Shown: positions 44,976-54,349 of the stretch, piece after piece
Layout: every line of letters starts with the position of its first letter
Position numbering within the stretch: the stretch's first letter is position 1
NCBI RefSeq assembly: GCF_002243515.1
Contig: NZ_CP022657.1
Location: 774,001-838,000, forward strand
Source of the DNA: Tumebacillus algifaecis
GTDB taxonomy: Bacteria; Bacillota; Bacilli; Tumebacillales; Tumebacillaceae
Reading direction: 5' to 3'
Length of the DNA: 64,000 bases
Position numbers and translations under genes: made by a program
The notes under the pieces: generated by a model
The model's database searches: none
Seen by the model: only the letters and a program-made list of their open reading frames with translations
Told to the model about the DNA's origin: nothing

Positions 44976-45794
44976 ATGAACCTGCTACAAGAACTCGAAA
45001 TCATCAAACAAAATGAGTATCAGCTTGCCGAATACCAAGACCTAATGTCCCTTACCAACTCGATTTTGGATCACTTAGGTTCTGCCGATTCCTATCTGCG
45101 TGACGACCTCGGCTACCTGACTTTGTCCAACTGGATCTATCAAAAAGACCTGTTCAGTGCAGAGCAGCTGGGGGAAATTCTGTCTCGGGTGGTAAGCGAC
45201 GAGATGTGGTTTTACAAAATTGGCGAAACGGGTACCGACAGCGTGTTTTTGCGCAGCTTCTCCAGCCTCGTCATCGCGTTGTTGCTGTTGCGTGATAACA
45301 AGAACCCCTTCATTACGCCAGACGAGTTTCGAATGATTCTTTCCCGTATGGTCGACTATTGCCAGCAAGAGCGAGACCTCCGCGGTTTCGTCGCGCACGG
45401 AGGCTGGGCGCATGCGGCAGCGCACGTCGCCGATGCGGTCGATGAATGTGTAAAGCATCGCTATGCCACAGCGGCAGACTGCGAACAGCTGTGGGGCGCT
45501 CTGCAGGCTTTGATTCGTCATGCGAAAGCTGTCTACGAAGCGGAAGAGGACGAGCGCATCAACAACGCGCTGTTTGCCATGATCGAAACGGGCAAGGTCT
45601 CGCTCGAGCAAGTCTGCGCCTGGCTCGAAGCTGAAGAGTACGAGGGAAGCGACTACAACGAAAGTTTCACGTTGCGCATCAACTGGAAACACCTCATCCG
45701 TAGTCTCTACTTCCGATTGAAGGACAACAACCTGCTTGGTGACAGCGAAGAGAGCCTGCTTGTGATCCAACGTCGTTTCGCACCCCCTTACTAG
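44976..45794 (+). CDS. DUF2785 family protein
   Basis: A 272-aa all-helical protein resembling DUF2785 (SNWIYQKDLFSAEQL, then GFVAHGGWAHAAAHVADAVDEC). The conserved HGGWAHAAAH motif could bind metal. Function unknown. GAAGGAGATG precedes the ATG. Confidence 0.8.
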   Translation: MNLLQELEIIKQNEYQLAEYQDLMSLTNSILDHLGSADSYLRDDLGYLTLSNWIYQKDLFSAEQLGEILSRVVSDEMWFYKIGETGTDSVFLRSFSSLVIALLLLRDNKNPFITPDEFRMILSRMVDYCQQERDLRGFVAHGGWAHAAAHVADAVDECVKHRYATAADCEQLWGALQALIRHAKAVYEAEEDERINNALFAMIETGKVSLEQVCAWLEAEEYEGSDYNESFTLRINWKHLIRSLYFRLKDNNLLGDSEESLLVIQRRFAPPY

Positions 45795-45807
45795 GTCCCC
45801 ACACAGC

Positions 45808-45841
45808 AAAAAGCCTTCGCTTACCAGCAGCGAAGGCTTTT
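45808..45841. terminator. Bidirectional terminator between the DUF2785 gene and helD
   Basis: AAAAGCCTTCGCT / AGCGAAGGCTTTT stem with a 7-nt loop; the genes are convergent. Confidence 0.87.
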
Positions 45842-45850
45842 GTATCTCGA

Positions 45851-47980
45851 TCAAATCTCCAGTTCTGATGCATAGAGCTCCTCATCCAAATCGGCGATCA
45901 ACGGCGAGGGTGCCCCTTCATACAACAACCACAGTTCATGCAACGCCCGGGTGCAACCGACATAGAGCAGTTTTGCATCCTGCGGCGAAAGTTCATAATG
46001 TTGTTCATCCACATCGGTGATCAGCACCGCATCAAATTCCAGCCCTTTGGTGAGGTACACGGGCAGCACCGACAGGCCGCCTTTGTATTCGCGCTGCTTG
46101 GAGTGGATCAGCGTGGCCGCAAGCCCGGCTTGCAACAATGCTGCATGCAGTTCCCGCGACTCCTCTTCGGTGCGGGCGACCACCGCCACGGTGCTATGCG
46201 TTCCGCTTTGCAAGCGCTGGACGGCTGCGATCACCGTCGGCAGGCGATCTTGTGCCGCCACTTGCGCCACGCGCACTTTTTCCCCGCTGCGGAAAACGGG
46301 AACGGCCAGCGTCAGCGCTTGCTGGGAGCGTTCCAGCACCACGTTGGCGAAGTTGATGATCTCCGTCGTCGAGCGATAACTGCGTTCCAACTGAAAGTAA
46401 GCCTGCTCCTCTTCGGCAAACAAATCGAGAAACTCCTGCCAGGAATGAACGCCTTGATAGGCATGAATTCCCTGCGACAGGTCGCCCAGAATGGAAAAGG
46501 AGTTGCCCCTGGTCTGATTTTTCAACAAAGCGACCTGAAAAGGGGAAAAGTCCTGCGCTTCATCGATCACCACATGGTCGAACATCTGCGCGCTATCGAT
46601 GCCCTGCAAACGATTGCGAATCAGAAGCAGCGGTGCCAAATCTTCGAGATCGACGATCTTCTTCTTAAACAGTTTGTTCGAAGCTTTCACGATCGCTTCG
46701 GGCAGATCGGTTGCCTCGCTGAACAGCTTTTTATAAAACGCAAACGGCGTCAGATCGGGCATTCCTTTTAAATAGGAGCGCAAACGCGCGTTGGCCTTCT
46801 TCTTCAATTCTTTGCGTTGCATCCCATCCCAAACCTGCTCAAGCTCCATCTCCAACCAGCGCTTGATCCGGCCTGTTACTCGCTCTCGGCGCTTGGCGAT
46901 CGGGTAGTGCTTATACTCGGTGTGGAACCATTCCTGCACGGTCGTTGCATCCAGCACGTGGCCGTCCCACGCTTCAAAGGATCGCTGTGGCACGTAATTT
47001 TGTTCGAACGCATCCAAGCGCTCCTCCACATATCGATAAAAACGCATCGAACCTTTCCAACGCCCAGGGGCGTTTTCATCGAGCACAGGACGCTTCGGTC
47101 CGATCGCAAACCACGTGGCGAGTCGCTCTGCCGGGTCGGCCAACTCCACGTCCCGCTCGAGCAGGTCCAATGCCCAATCGCTAAATGTCGTCTGCTGAAT
47201 TCCACCGACGCCAAGCTCTGGCAAGACGCCCGAGATGTAATCGAGGAACATCGAGTTCGGTGCAAAGATGATCATTTTCTCCGCCCGAATGTTCTCCCGA
47301 TACTGATAGAGCAGATAGGCCAAGCGATGCAGGGCGACCGTCGTCTTCCCGCTGCCTGCGACCCCTTGAATGACCAGCGCGGTGTTCTTGGCGGAACGGA
47401 TGATCTTGTCCTGTTCCGCTTGAATCGTCGAAACGATGTCCCGCAAGCGATTGTCCTTGTTTTCGCCAAGGCGGTAGAGCAGGAACTCATCGGCCACGTC
47501 GAGGTTGTCGCCGCCTTTGACATACGCATCGACGACGCGTTGCAAGATTTGCTTTCGGATCACGAGGTTGCGTTTCAGATAGATCAGCCCTTCGATCAGC
47601 CCTTCTGGCGAATCGTATGACGCCGTTTCATCTCCACCTGTGAACGAGTAGAACATCGAAGCGACGGGCGCCCGCCAGTCGATGACGAGCAGTTGTCCGG
47701 TCTGTTCATCCTCGACGCCAACCTTGCCGATATATAGCGGTTGCGGCGCATCGACGCCCGCTTCTTGAAAATCGAGGCGGCCAAAATAAGGCTCAACACC
47801 TGCGATCTGCAAATTGTGGCGCCTCGCCTCGCGAATGTTTTCCAAGGCTTGCTCGGTCAGATCGTCTCCATAATAGCGGGGGATCGTTTCGAGCGACTGC
47901 AACTGGCGGTCAATCTCGGCAGCGGCCTTTTCGAGCTGCTGCAGTTCTTCTTGATAGGCACTTTGAATCTCAGCTTCCAA
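45851..47980 (-). CDS. helD: HelD-like superfamily 1 helicase / RNA polymerase recycling factor
   Basis: A 709-aa UvrD-like ATPase with the HelD N-terminal coiled coil (residues ~1-60, antiparallel Glu/Leu-rich). Walker A is GVAGSGKTT at about residue 206, motif II VIDEAQDFSPFQ, then LERSYRSTTEIINFAN, and the C-terminal motif LTKGLEFDAVLITD. HelD removes stalled RNA polymerase from DNA. A TTG start is indicated by GGAGGT 8 nt upstream; no ATG fits. Confidence 0.87.
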   Translation of the reverse strand: MEAEIQSAYQEELQQLEKAAAEIDRQLQSLETIPRYYGDDLTEQALENIREARRHNLQIAGVEPYFGRLDFQEAGVDAPQPLYIGKVGVEDEQTGQLLVIDWRAPVASMFYSFTGGDETASYDSPEGLIEGLIYLKRNLVIRKQILQRVVDAYVKGGDNLDVADEFLLYRLGENKDNRLRDIVSTIQAEQDKIIRSAKNTALVIQGVAGSGKTTVALHRLAYLLYQYRENIRAEKMIIFAPNSMFLDYISGVLPELGVGGIQQTTFSDWALDLLERDVELADPAERLATWFAIGPKRPVLDENAPGRWKGSMRFYRYVEERLDAFEQNYVPQRSFEAWDGHVLDATTVQEWFHTEYKHYPIAKRRERVTGRIKRWLEMELEQVWDGMQRKELKKKANARLRSYLKGMPDLTPFAFYKKLFSEATDLPEAIVKASNKLFKKKIVDLEDLAPLLLIRNRLQGIDSAQMFDHVVIDEAQDFSPFQVALLKNQTRGNSFSILGDLSQGIHAYQGVHSWQEFLDLFAEEEQAYFQLERSYRSTTEIINFANVVLERSQQALTLAVPVFRSGEKVRVAQVAAQDRLPTVIAAVQRLQSGTHSTVAVVARTEEESRELHAALLQAGLAATLIHSKQREYKGGLSVLPVYLTKGLEFDAVLITDVDEQHYELSPQDAKLLYVGCTRALHELWLLYEGAPSPLIADLDEELYASELEI

Positions 47981-48167
47981 GATCAGTTACCTCCATATGA
48001 GATATTTCGCCATTCAGACGAGATGTTTCAATATATCACAGCGTCAGAGCAGAAACAAGAACGTTTGACTAGCCTAACTATTCGGATTATGATGTGTGTA
48101 AGATAGGTAAATTCGATTCCGTTCAATGATTTAGGGTAAGTGAAATCATACAGAAGGGAAATAGCAG

Positions 48168-50456
48168 ATGAATAATAACATCATTCGTTCACTCGTTGTG
48201 TTGCTGATTTTGTCACTGACCGCATTTCTCGGCCTGAATCAGATCGCAGCACCGAACGTGCTTCCGAAAGACGCTCCGGCCGATCAATTCTCCGCCGAGC
48301 GCGCGGCCTTGCACGTTGAGCAGATCGCCAAAGAGCCGCATTCGACTGGTACGGTCGAAGCGGCAAAAGTGCGCGATTATCTGCTTTCTGAATTGAAGAA
48401 AGCTGGACTCGATGCGCAGGTGCAAGAAGCGGATTCGGCCCGCGTCTCGCACGGTACAGTCTATTCGGGTCACATTCAAAACGTCATCGCGCGCCTCAAA
48501 GGGACGGCAGGCGGCGACAAAGCGATCCTGATCGCTGCCCATTACGATTCTGTCCAGACTGCTCCTGGTGCGAGCGACGACGGTGCGGCTGTCGGCGCGA
48601 TGCTCGAAACGCTGCGTGCATTACAAGCCGGCCCGCAGTTAAAACAGGATGTGATCTTCCTCTTCACCGACGGGGAGGAGGCAGGTCTGCTCGGTGCCAA
48701 CGCGTTTGCGAAAGAGCACCCGTGGGCCAAAGATGTCGGCATGGTGCTCAACTTCGAAGCGCGTGGCTACAAAGGGCCGTCCTTCATGTTTGAGACCAGC
48801 GACAGCAATGGCTGGCTGATGAACGAGTTCGCCAAAGCGGCCGAGCATCCGGTGGCTAACTCGATGCTCTATGATATGTACAAACTGTTGCCGAACGATA
48901 CCGACCTCACCGTCTTCAAACAAGCGGGGCTGGGCGGCTTGAACTTCGCGTATGCGATCGGTCTGAACGCCTACCACAACACGCTGGACAGCGTGGAGAC
49001 GATGGACCGTGAAAGCTTGCAGCACCACGGCTCCTACATGCTCTCTTTGACCAACCATTTTGGCAATCTGGACAGTTTGGAGAATCCGAAAGAGCAAAAC
49101 CACGTCTACTTCAACGTGTTCAAGCATGTGCTCGTTGACTATTCGCAAGCATGGGTGCTCCCGCTGACCGCTGTGGTCACGCTGTTGTTCCTGTTTGTCC
49201 TGATCACAGGACTGCGCCGTGGCGATGTGTGGGTGGGTGGCCTGTTCAAAGGCTTCCTCGGCTTCCTGCTCGCTGTGGGTGTTACGGGCGGCGTGGCGAT
49301 GGGCGCGTGGACGCTGGTCAACATGCTACAGTCCGACTTAGCGTACAACTTGGTCAACGACCCTGATTTCTTTAGCGTTTATTCGTGGGGCTTTGCCCTG
49401 CTCTCGATCGCGGTGTTCGCGATGATGTACGTCTGGATTCGCCGCTGGACGACGACGTCCAACCTGATGGGTGGTTCGATCATCTTGTTCTGGCTGCTCA
49501 CGCTCGCTGTCACCTTCCTGCTGCCAGGCGGGTCCTACCTGTTCGCGTGGCCGCTGTTCTTCTCCTTGATCGGTTGGTACTTCTTGATGAAGTCCAGAGA
49601 TGGCGAGATCAAGACGCTGCAAGATGCGGTGATCCAAACATTGTTCGCCGTACCGGCGGTGCTCCTGTTTGTGCCGATCGTCTATCTCGTGCTAGTGCTG
49701 GTCACGCTCGAACTGGCAGGTGTGGTCTTCGCGCTACTGGCGATCATGATGGGCCTGCTCGTACCGCACCTCATCTCGCTACTGGAAGTGCGCACTTGGC
49801 GCTTCCCGATCGCGATGGTCGGGTCTGCGTTGGTCATCTTCCTGATCGCAGGCTTTACGCTCGATATTTCCGATAAGAATCCGACGTTCGCCAGCGTCTT
49901 CTATGGGAAAAACCAAGACACTAACAAAGCGGTGTACGCGACCGCTTCCCCGCTCGACGATCCGTGGCTGGAGCAATTCCTCAGCGACGACCCGGAGAAG
50001 GGAAAACTCTCCGATATCTTCAACCCGTTGTTCACGCGTGACTATCGCTATGCGGAAGCGCCGGAGATCAAAGACGAGGCACCGAAGCTCGAAGTGGTTT
50101 CCGACACGACACAAGGGGATGTCCGCACCTTGAAGGTCAAATTGGAGCCGCAACGCAAAGCGACCGAGTATGCGGTCGCCGCGAAGACGGAGGCCAAAGT
50201 GATCGGAGGCAGTGTCAACGGCAAGTCGTTCCAACTTGACGTGGCGGAAGGCAAGACGTTCTTGGTCAACTACACGGCAGCGCCTGAAAAACCGCTGGAA
50301 CTGACTTTGCAGATTCAACCGGGAAGCAAAATCACGCTCAACGTGTTCGATACCACCTATGGCTATCCGAGCGTTCAAGGCAAATCCTACACCGAGAATC
50401 CGAAGACGATCATGGCTACCAAACGCGTCATGATCAGCAAGAAATACGAATTGTAG
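48168..50456 (+). CDS. M28 family membrane metallopeptidase (ERMP1-like)
   Basis: A 762-aa protein: N-terminal signal-anchor helix, an extracytoplasmic M28 zinc-peptidase domain (to about residue 305), then about nine membrane helices and a C-terminal soluble domain. All zinc and catalytic residues are visible: AAHYDS, GASDDGAAVG, FTDGEEAGLLG, NFEARG, AYHNTLDS. The peptidase-plus-multispan layout recalls eukaryotic ERMP1/Pff1. Substrate unknown; it would act outside the membrane. Confidence 0.87.
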   Translation: MNNNIIRSLVVLLILSLTAFLGLNQIAAPNVLPKDAPADQFSAERAALHVEQIAKEPHSTGTVEAAKVRDYLLSELKKAGLDAQVQEADSARVSHGTVYSGHIQNVIARLKGTAGGDKAILIAAHYDSVQTAPGASDDGAAVGAMLETLRALQAGPQLKQDVIFLFTDGEEAGLLGANAFAKEHPWAKDVGMVLNFEARGYKGPSFMFETSDSNGWLMNEFAKAAEHPVANSMLYDMYKLLPNDTDLTVFKQAGLGGLNFAYAIGLNAYHNTLDSVETMDRESLQHHGSYMLSLTNHFGNLDSLENPKEQNHVYFNVFKHVLVDYSQAWVLPLTAVVTLLFLFVLITGLRRGDVWVGGLFKGFLGFLLAVGVTGGVAMGAWTLVNMLQSDLAYNLVNDPDFFSVYSWGFALLSIAVFAMMYVWIRRWTTTSNLMGGSIILFWLLTLAVTFLLPGGSYLFAWPLFFSLIGWYFLMKSRDGEIKTLQDAVIQTLFAVPAVLLFVPIVYLVLVLVTLELAGVVFALLAIMMGLLVPHLISLLEVRTWRFPIAMVGSALVIFLIAGFTLDISDKNPTFASVFYGKNQDTNKAVYATASPLDDPWLEQFLSDDPEKGKLSDIFNPLFTRDYRYAEAPEIKDEAPKLEVVSDTTQGDVRTLKVKLEPQRKATEYAVAAKTEAKVIGGSVNGKSFQLDVAEGKTFLVNYTAAPEKPLELTLQIQPGSKITLNVFDTTYGYPSVQGKSYTENPKTIMATKRVMISKKYEL

Positions 50457-50471
50457 GATGCTGAAGTTTCT

Positions 50472-50502
50472 AGATCCCTCTGCCCAGAGGGATCTTTTTT
50501 TG
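50472..50502 (+). terminator. Terminator of the M28 peptidase gene
   Basis: AGATCCCTCT / AGAGGGATCT stem with 4-nt loop followed by seven Ts. Confidence 0.92.
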
Positions 50503-50633
50503 CGTGCGCCATGAGTTTGTCCAGTGCTTGTCCTGATGGCGAAAACAGCAGATTCAGCGTCTTCCGGTCGATGGGCGCATGCAATTTCTGTGCAAATGAT
50601 GTACGATGAAGAGTAGGACATCGGATAAAGGAG

Positions 50634-52061
50634 GTGTCAAGGCCTCTGGAACTCGGGGAAGTGAAAGCAAAAGAATTCCGTGCTCAAGTGGCGAGATGGA
50701 AAGAGGTAGCGGGAACACCAGCCCCAGAAGTTGAGTTCTTTCACAATTGGCCCAAGCACGAGCACTTGAACAAGGCGCAATTGCGTTGGTTTTTGTACTG
50801 GCGCAGGCTTTGGGAACGCGGAGTTGTGAAGAAGACGAGCCTGTCCTATATGATGATACACATTTACGAACTGCTCAGTTTGGAATATATCAAGCAACCG
50901 GAGAAGGCGGTCGAGCGGCTGATCCATTTTTACACAGAGTTTCATAACATCCAGCCCAAGCTCGACGTGACATTGGTGCGCTGGATTGGTGATCTCTATC
51001 TGAAGCTGAATGATCTGGACAACGCCTTGTATTGGTATACGAAAGGACCACTTGGCGACCTCTATGAAAAGCTGTCTTGGTACCGCTTTGGCGATCTGGA
51101 CATCCCGATGCCAGTATTGCTCAAGGTGGCGGGGATGGCCAAGACCGGATTTTACCGCGAGCGGATGCCAGGGATCGAAGAGGAGATCGAAGCGATGATG
51201 CATGTAGCGTTTCGAGCGTTTTACCGCCGCGAAGGGATGCATCCGTTAGATAAGTTCGCACGCTACACCGACGACCCAGTGATCTATCTGTTCTCAAACA
51301 CGCCGATTCACGAAAAATACGTTCTTGATGGTTATCGCCGCTACGACTATGCAGGCTCCTTCGTCCACTGGGTCAAGAACGGGCTACGTTGCGCCGAAAA
51401 TTTGATCCGCCGTACGGAAGGCAAGCCTTTGCTCAAATATGACGAAAGCGTCACCATCTATTTCGCGGAGTTGGAAGCGGACTACCCGGCCAAGCCAAAA
51501 GTGCGCGAAAAAGCTCCGCAGTTGCCAGAACCTGTGTTGTCGCGCGAACTTCCCGAGCAGCCGATCGAACTGGACCTCTCCAGGGTGCGAGCGCTTGCAC
51601 AGGAAACGGACTGGCTGGTCGAGATGATGTACGAAGGCTCGAAGGAAGAACTGCTGTTTGTTAAAAACGAGAGCGTCACCTCGAGCGCGATGGGGGAGTC
51701 GAACGAAGCGGAACAGGCTGAAACAACTGCCGACGACAGCAGTGCGGCTGTTTCCGAATCGCTCCTGCTCGCCCCGCTGTTTGCTGTGCCGGAAGCGGGC
51801 CAATTTGAAGATTTTTTTGCATCGCTAAGCTTTGCGGAGCAGGACTTCCTGCGGCATCTCAGCAGAAGCGGAGAGCAGCCCAGACGCACGCTGTCCGACT
51901 GGCTGAAAGGCAGGCGGATGTTTTTAGATGCGGTCGTGATGAGCATCAACGAGCAGGCGATCGACGCCGGGCTTGATCCGATTGTGAGCGACGACGGGGA
52001 AGCGATCGCTCTGGAGGCGGAATATGATGATGCGATGAGGAGGAGTTGCAACGATGAGTGA
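50634..52061 (+). CDS. TerB_N/TerB_C domain protein
   Basis: A ~475-aa protein. The N-terminal half (residues ~30-230; HNWPKHEHLNKAQLRWFLYWRRLW, YELLSLEYIKQPEKAVERL) is TerB_N type; the C-terminal part (about 380-460; FFASLSFAEQDFLRHL...GRRMFLDAVVMSINEQAIDAGLDPI) resembles TerB_C, with an acidic Ser/Glu-rich linker between. Known from comparative genomics as partner of DNA-processing ATPases and helicases. The start is uncertain: GTG50634 touches the ribosome site, GTG50661 is the next candidate. The 3' end overlaps the BrxD-like gene by 8 nt. Confidence 0.8.
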   Translation: MSRPLELGEVKAKEFRAQVARWKEVAGTPAPEVEFFHNWPKHEHLNKAQLRWFLYWRRLWERGVVKKTSLSYMMIHIYELLSLEYIKQPEKAVERLIHFYTEFHNIQPKLDVTLVRWIGDLYLKLNDLDNALYWYTKGPLGDLYEKLSWYRFGDLDIPMPVLLKVAGMAKTGFYRERMPGIEEEIEAMMHVAFRAFYRREGMHPLDKFARYTDDPVIYLFSNTPIHEKYVLDGYRRYDYAGSFVHWVKNGLRCAENLIRRTEGKPLLKYDESVTIYFAELEADYPAKPKVREKAPQLPEPVLSRELPEQPIELDLSRVRALAQETDWLVEMMYEGSKEELLFVKNESVTSSAMGESNEAEQAETTADDSSAAVSESLLLAPLFAVPEAGQFEDFFASLSFAEQDFLRHLSRSGEQPRRTLSDWLKGRRMFLDAVVMSINEQAIDAGLDPIVSDDGEAIALEAEYDDAMRRSCNDE

Positions 52062-53391
52062 AGCCACAGCAAGCAAACTGACGAGACGGCAAGCCAATGC
52101 CATCATCCAATCGATGGGCGGCGGCGTCGTGCCACAAGACGGCATTGAGCACGTCGTGGTCGGACGGGTCAAAGAGATCAGGCAACTGGTCGAAGATCTC
52201 CATCGTGCTGGCGACGGCCTGTCCTGTATGAAGTTTCTGATCGGCGATTATGGCACGGGCAAAAGCTTTATGGCGACTTTGACCCGCTTTATTGCCTACA
52301 AAGAAAATTTTGTCGTCGCCTACTCCGATCTGACTGCCAACCGCCGACTTTACGCCCATGATGGCAAAAGCGTGGCCACCTACTCCGATCTGATGCAAAA
52401 CCTCTCCACCAAATCAAAGCCAAATGGCAACGCGTTGCGCTCATTGATCGAGCGCTGGCTCTCCGACCTCCAGCATAAAGTGGCGGTCGAGCACGATTTT
52501 GACAGCCTGCCGGACGCATCGGACAGCCGCTTCACCCGTCTGGTCAGCATCGAAGTGCAAGCGGTGATCCGCGAAGTGCAGGAGCTGTCTGGCGGATTTG
52601 ACTTTGCCACCGTGCTGACCAAATACTACCAAGCGTACTTAAACGGTGATGAGCTCACCCAAGAGCATGCGATCAAATGGCTGCGCGGGGAATACCGCAC
52701 CAAAACGGAAGCGAAAAAAGACCTCGGTGTGCGCGATGTGATCAATGATGACAACTGGTTCGACTATCTGAAAGTGATGACCAAGTTTATCGCGTCGATC
52801 GGATATGGCGGCTTGCTCGTCCTGTTTGACGAAGCGGTCAATCTGTACAAAATCGACCACGCGGGGGCTCGAGGCAAGAACTATGAGCGCGTGTTGGAGT
52901 TCTACAATGAATGTACGCAAGGCCGTGCGGAGCACCTGATGTTGCTGTTCATGGGCACGTCCGATTTTCTCGAAGATGAGCGCCGTGGGCTTTTTTCCTA
53001 CAAAGCGCTGAAATCACGGCTACAGCCCAACCAATATGAAACGCAAGAATACCGCGACTTGCGCCAGCCTGTGATCAAATTGGCTCCTCTGTCGGCCGAA
53101 GAGTTATTCGTGCTCTTGCAAAAAATCCGCGACATCTATGCGGCACTCTATCAGGTCGAGCAAATCGCGGTGCTGGTCAGCGATGAGAACATCCTCGAAA
53201 TTGTGCAAAAAGCGCTCTCCCGTCCTGGAGGTGTTCAGTTTATCACGCCACGGGAACTGATCCGCGAATTTATCGGCATCTTGAACGTTCTGCACCAAAA
53301 TCCGGAGATGGACAAAGGCGACATTTTTATGGAGCGCCTCGAACTTGCCGGACAAGAATCGCGCCGCTTTGTGGGACGGACGCTTGACTAA
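52054..53391 (+). CDS. brxD: BrxD-like ATP-binding protein (DUF2791)
   Basis: A 445-aa AAA-like ATPase of the BREX BrxD family: RRQANAIIQSMGGGVVP and VGRVKEIRQL before Walker A GDYGTGKS (about residues 65-72), NFVVAYSDLT, and Walker B LLVLFDEAVNLYK near 255-265. BrxD occurs with the Lhr-like helicase BrxHI in type 2 BREX phage defence. It overlaps the TerB gene, so the two are one translational unit. No PglX, PglZ or BrxC gene is in the window. Confidence 0.85.
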   Translation: MSEATASKLTRRQANAIIQSMGGGVVPQDGIEHVVVGRVKEIRQLVEDLHRAGDGLSCMKFLIGDYGTGKSFMATLTRFIAYKENFVVAYSDLTANRRLYAHDGKSVATYSDLMQNLSTKSKPNGNALRSLIERWLSDLQHKVAVEHDFDSLPDASDSRFTRLVSIEVQAVIREVQELSGGFDFATVLTKYYQAYLNGDELTQEHAIKWLRGEYRTKTEAKKDLGVRDVINDDNWFDYLKVMTKFIASIGYGGLLVLFDEAVNLYKIDHAGARGKNYERVLEFYNECTQGRAEHLMLLFMGTSDFLEDERRGLFSYKALKSRLQPNQYETQEYRDLRQPVIKLAPLSAEELFVLLQKIRDIYAALYQVEQIAVLVSDENILEIVQKALSRPGGVQFITPRELIREFIGILNVLHQNPEMDKGDIFMERLELAGQESRRFVGRTLD

Positions 53392-53520
53392 GTGGAAGAA
53401 AAGGCAAGCTTACCGAATAAAAATCAGTAGGTAGGCTCATAGATCCGCTTTTTTTTCCGTGCAAATCCTACGCGTTGCGGATATAATATTGCAGGAACTT
53501 GAAGGGGAGGGACAGTTTGG

Positions 53521-54264
53521 ATGACATTACCGAGATACAAACGAGTGCTGATTAAATTGAGCGGAGCTGCGGTGGCTGGCCAAGACGAGTTTGGTTTTGA
53601 CCCTGATTCGTTGGAGCATATCGCCCGCGAAGTGCTGTCTGTGATCGACCTTGGCGTCGAAGTGGCAATCGTGATCGGCGGCGGAAATATCTTCCGCGGC
53701 AACGTTGCCGAGACGTGGGGCATCGATCGAGCGGAAGCGGACAACATCGGTGTCTTGGGCACGGTGATCAACTCGCTGATGCTGCGCGGCGTGCTGAAGG
53801 CGCGTTCTGACAAAGAAGTCCGCGTCATGACCGCCCATCAGATGAACTTCATCGCCGAGCCGTTCATTCGCCTGCGTGCGATCCATCACTTGGACAGAGG
53901 CTATATCGTCATCCTCGCTGGCGGCACGGGCCAACCGTACGTCACCACCGACTATCCGGCCGTGCAGCGCGCGCTCGAACTGCAATGCGATGCGATCTTG
54001 GTGGCGAAAAACGGCGTGAACGGCATCTTCTCCGCCGATCCGAAAAAAGACCCGCAGGCGCGCCGCTACAACTCGATCTCCTATGATGATGTGGTCCGCG
54101 AAAACCTCAAGGTGATGGACCAGTCGGCGATGATCCTCGCGCGAGACTTCGGCATTCCGCTCCACATCTTCGACTTCGATCAAGTTGACTCGATGCGCAG
54201 CATCTGCCTCGGAGAAAACATTGGCACGCACCTCTCTCCCACGACCACGTTGAGTCTGGAGTAG
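53521..54264 (+). CDS. pyrH: UMP kinase-like amino-acid-kinase-fold protein (divergent PyrH)
   Basis: A 247-aa protein with the UMP kinase layout: VLIKLSGAA, IVIGGGNIFRGN, DNIGVLGTVINSL, LAGGTGQPYVTTD, AKNGVNGIFSADPKKDP, MDQSAMILARD. Several positions differ from standard PyrH (GTGQP for GTGNP; TDYPAVQRA for TDTTAALRA). It is not in the tsf-pyrH-frr setting, so it may be a second copy. Own promoter likely (TATAAT at 53482-53487). GGGAGGG precedes the ATG. Confidence 0.82.
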   Translation: MTLPRYKRVLIKLSGAAVAGQDEFGFDPDSLEHIAREVLSVIDLGVEVAIVIGGGNIFRGNVAETWGIDRAEADNIGVLGTVINSLMLRGVLKARSDKEVRVMTAHQMNFIAEPFIRLRAIHHLDRGYIVILAGGTGQPYVTTDYPAVQRALELQCDAILVAKNGVNGIFSADPKKDPQARRYNSISYDDVVRENLKVMDQSAMILARDFGIPLHIFDFDQVDSMRSICLGENIGTHLSPTTTLSLE

Positions 54265-54291
54265 TCCCTTTGCAAAAAGGGGCTTTTTTTT
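54263..54291 (+). terminator. Terminator of the UMP kinase-like gene
   Basis: AGTCCCTTT / AAAGGGGCT stem (one G-U pair), 4-nt loop, followed by Ts. Confidence 0.85.
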
Positions 54292-54349
54292 ATGCTTTAC
54301 CTTTCCGTTACGTTAAGGTTTAGAATGAACGCTATGGAGGTGTTGCCCG

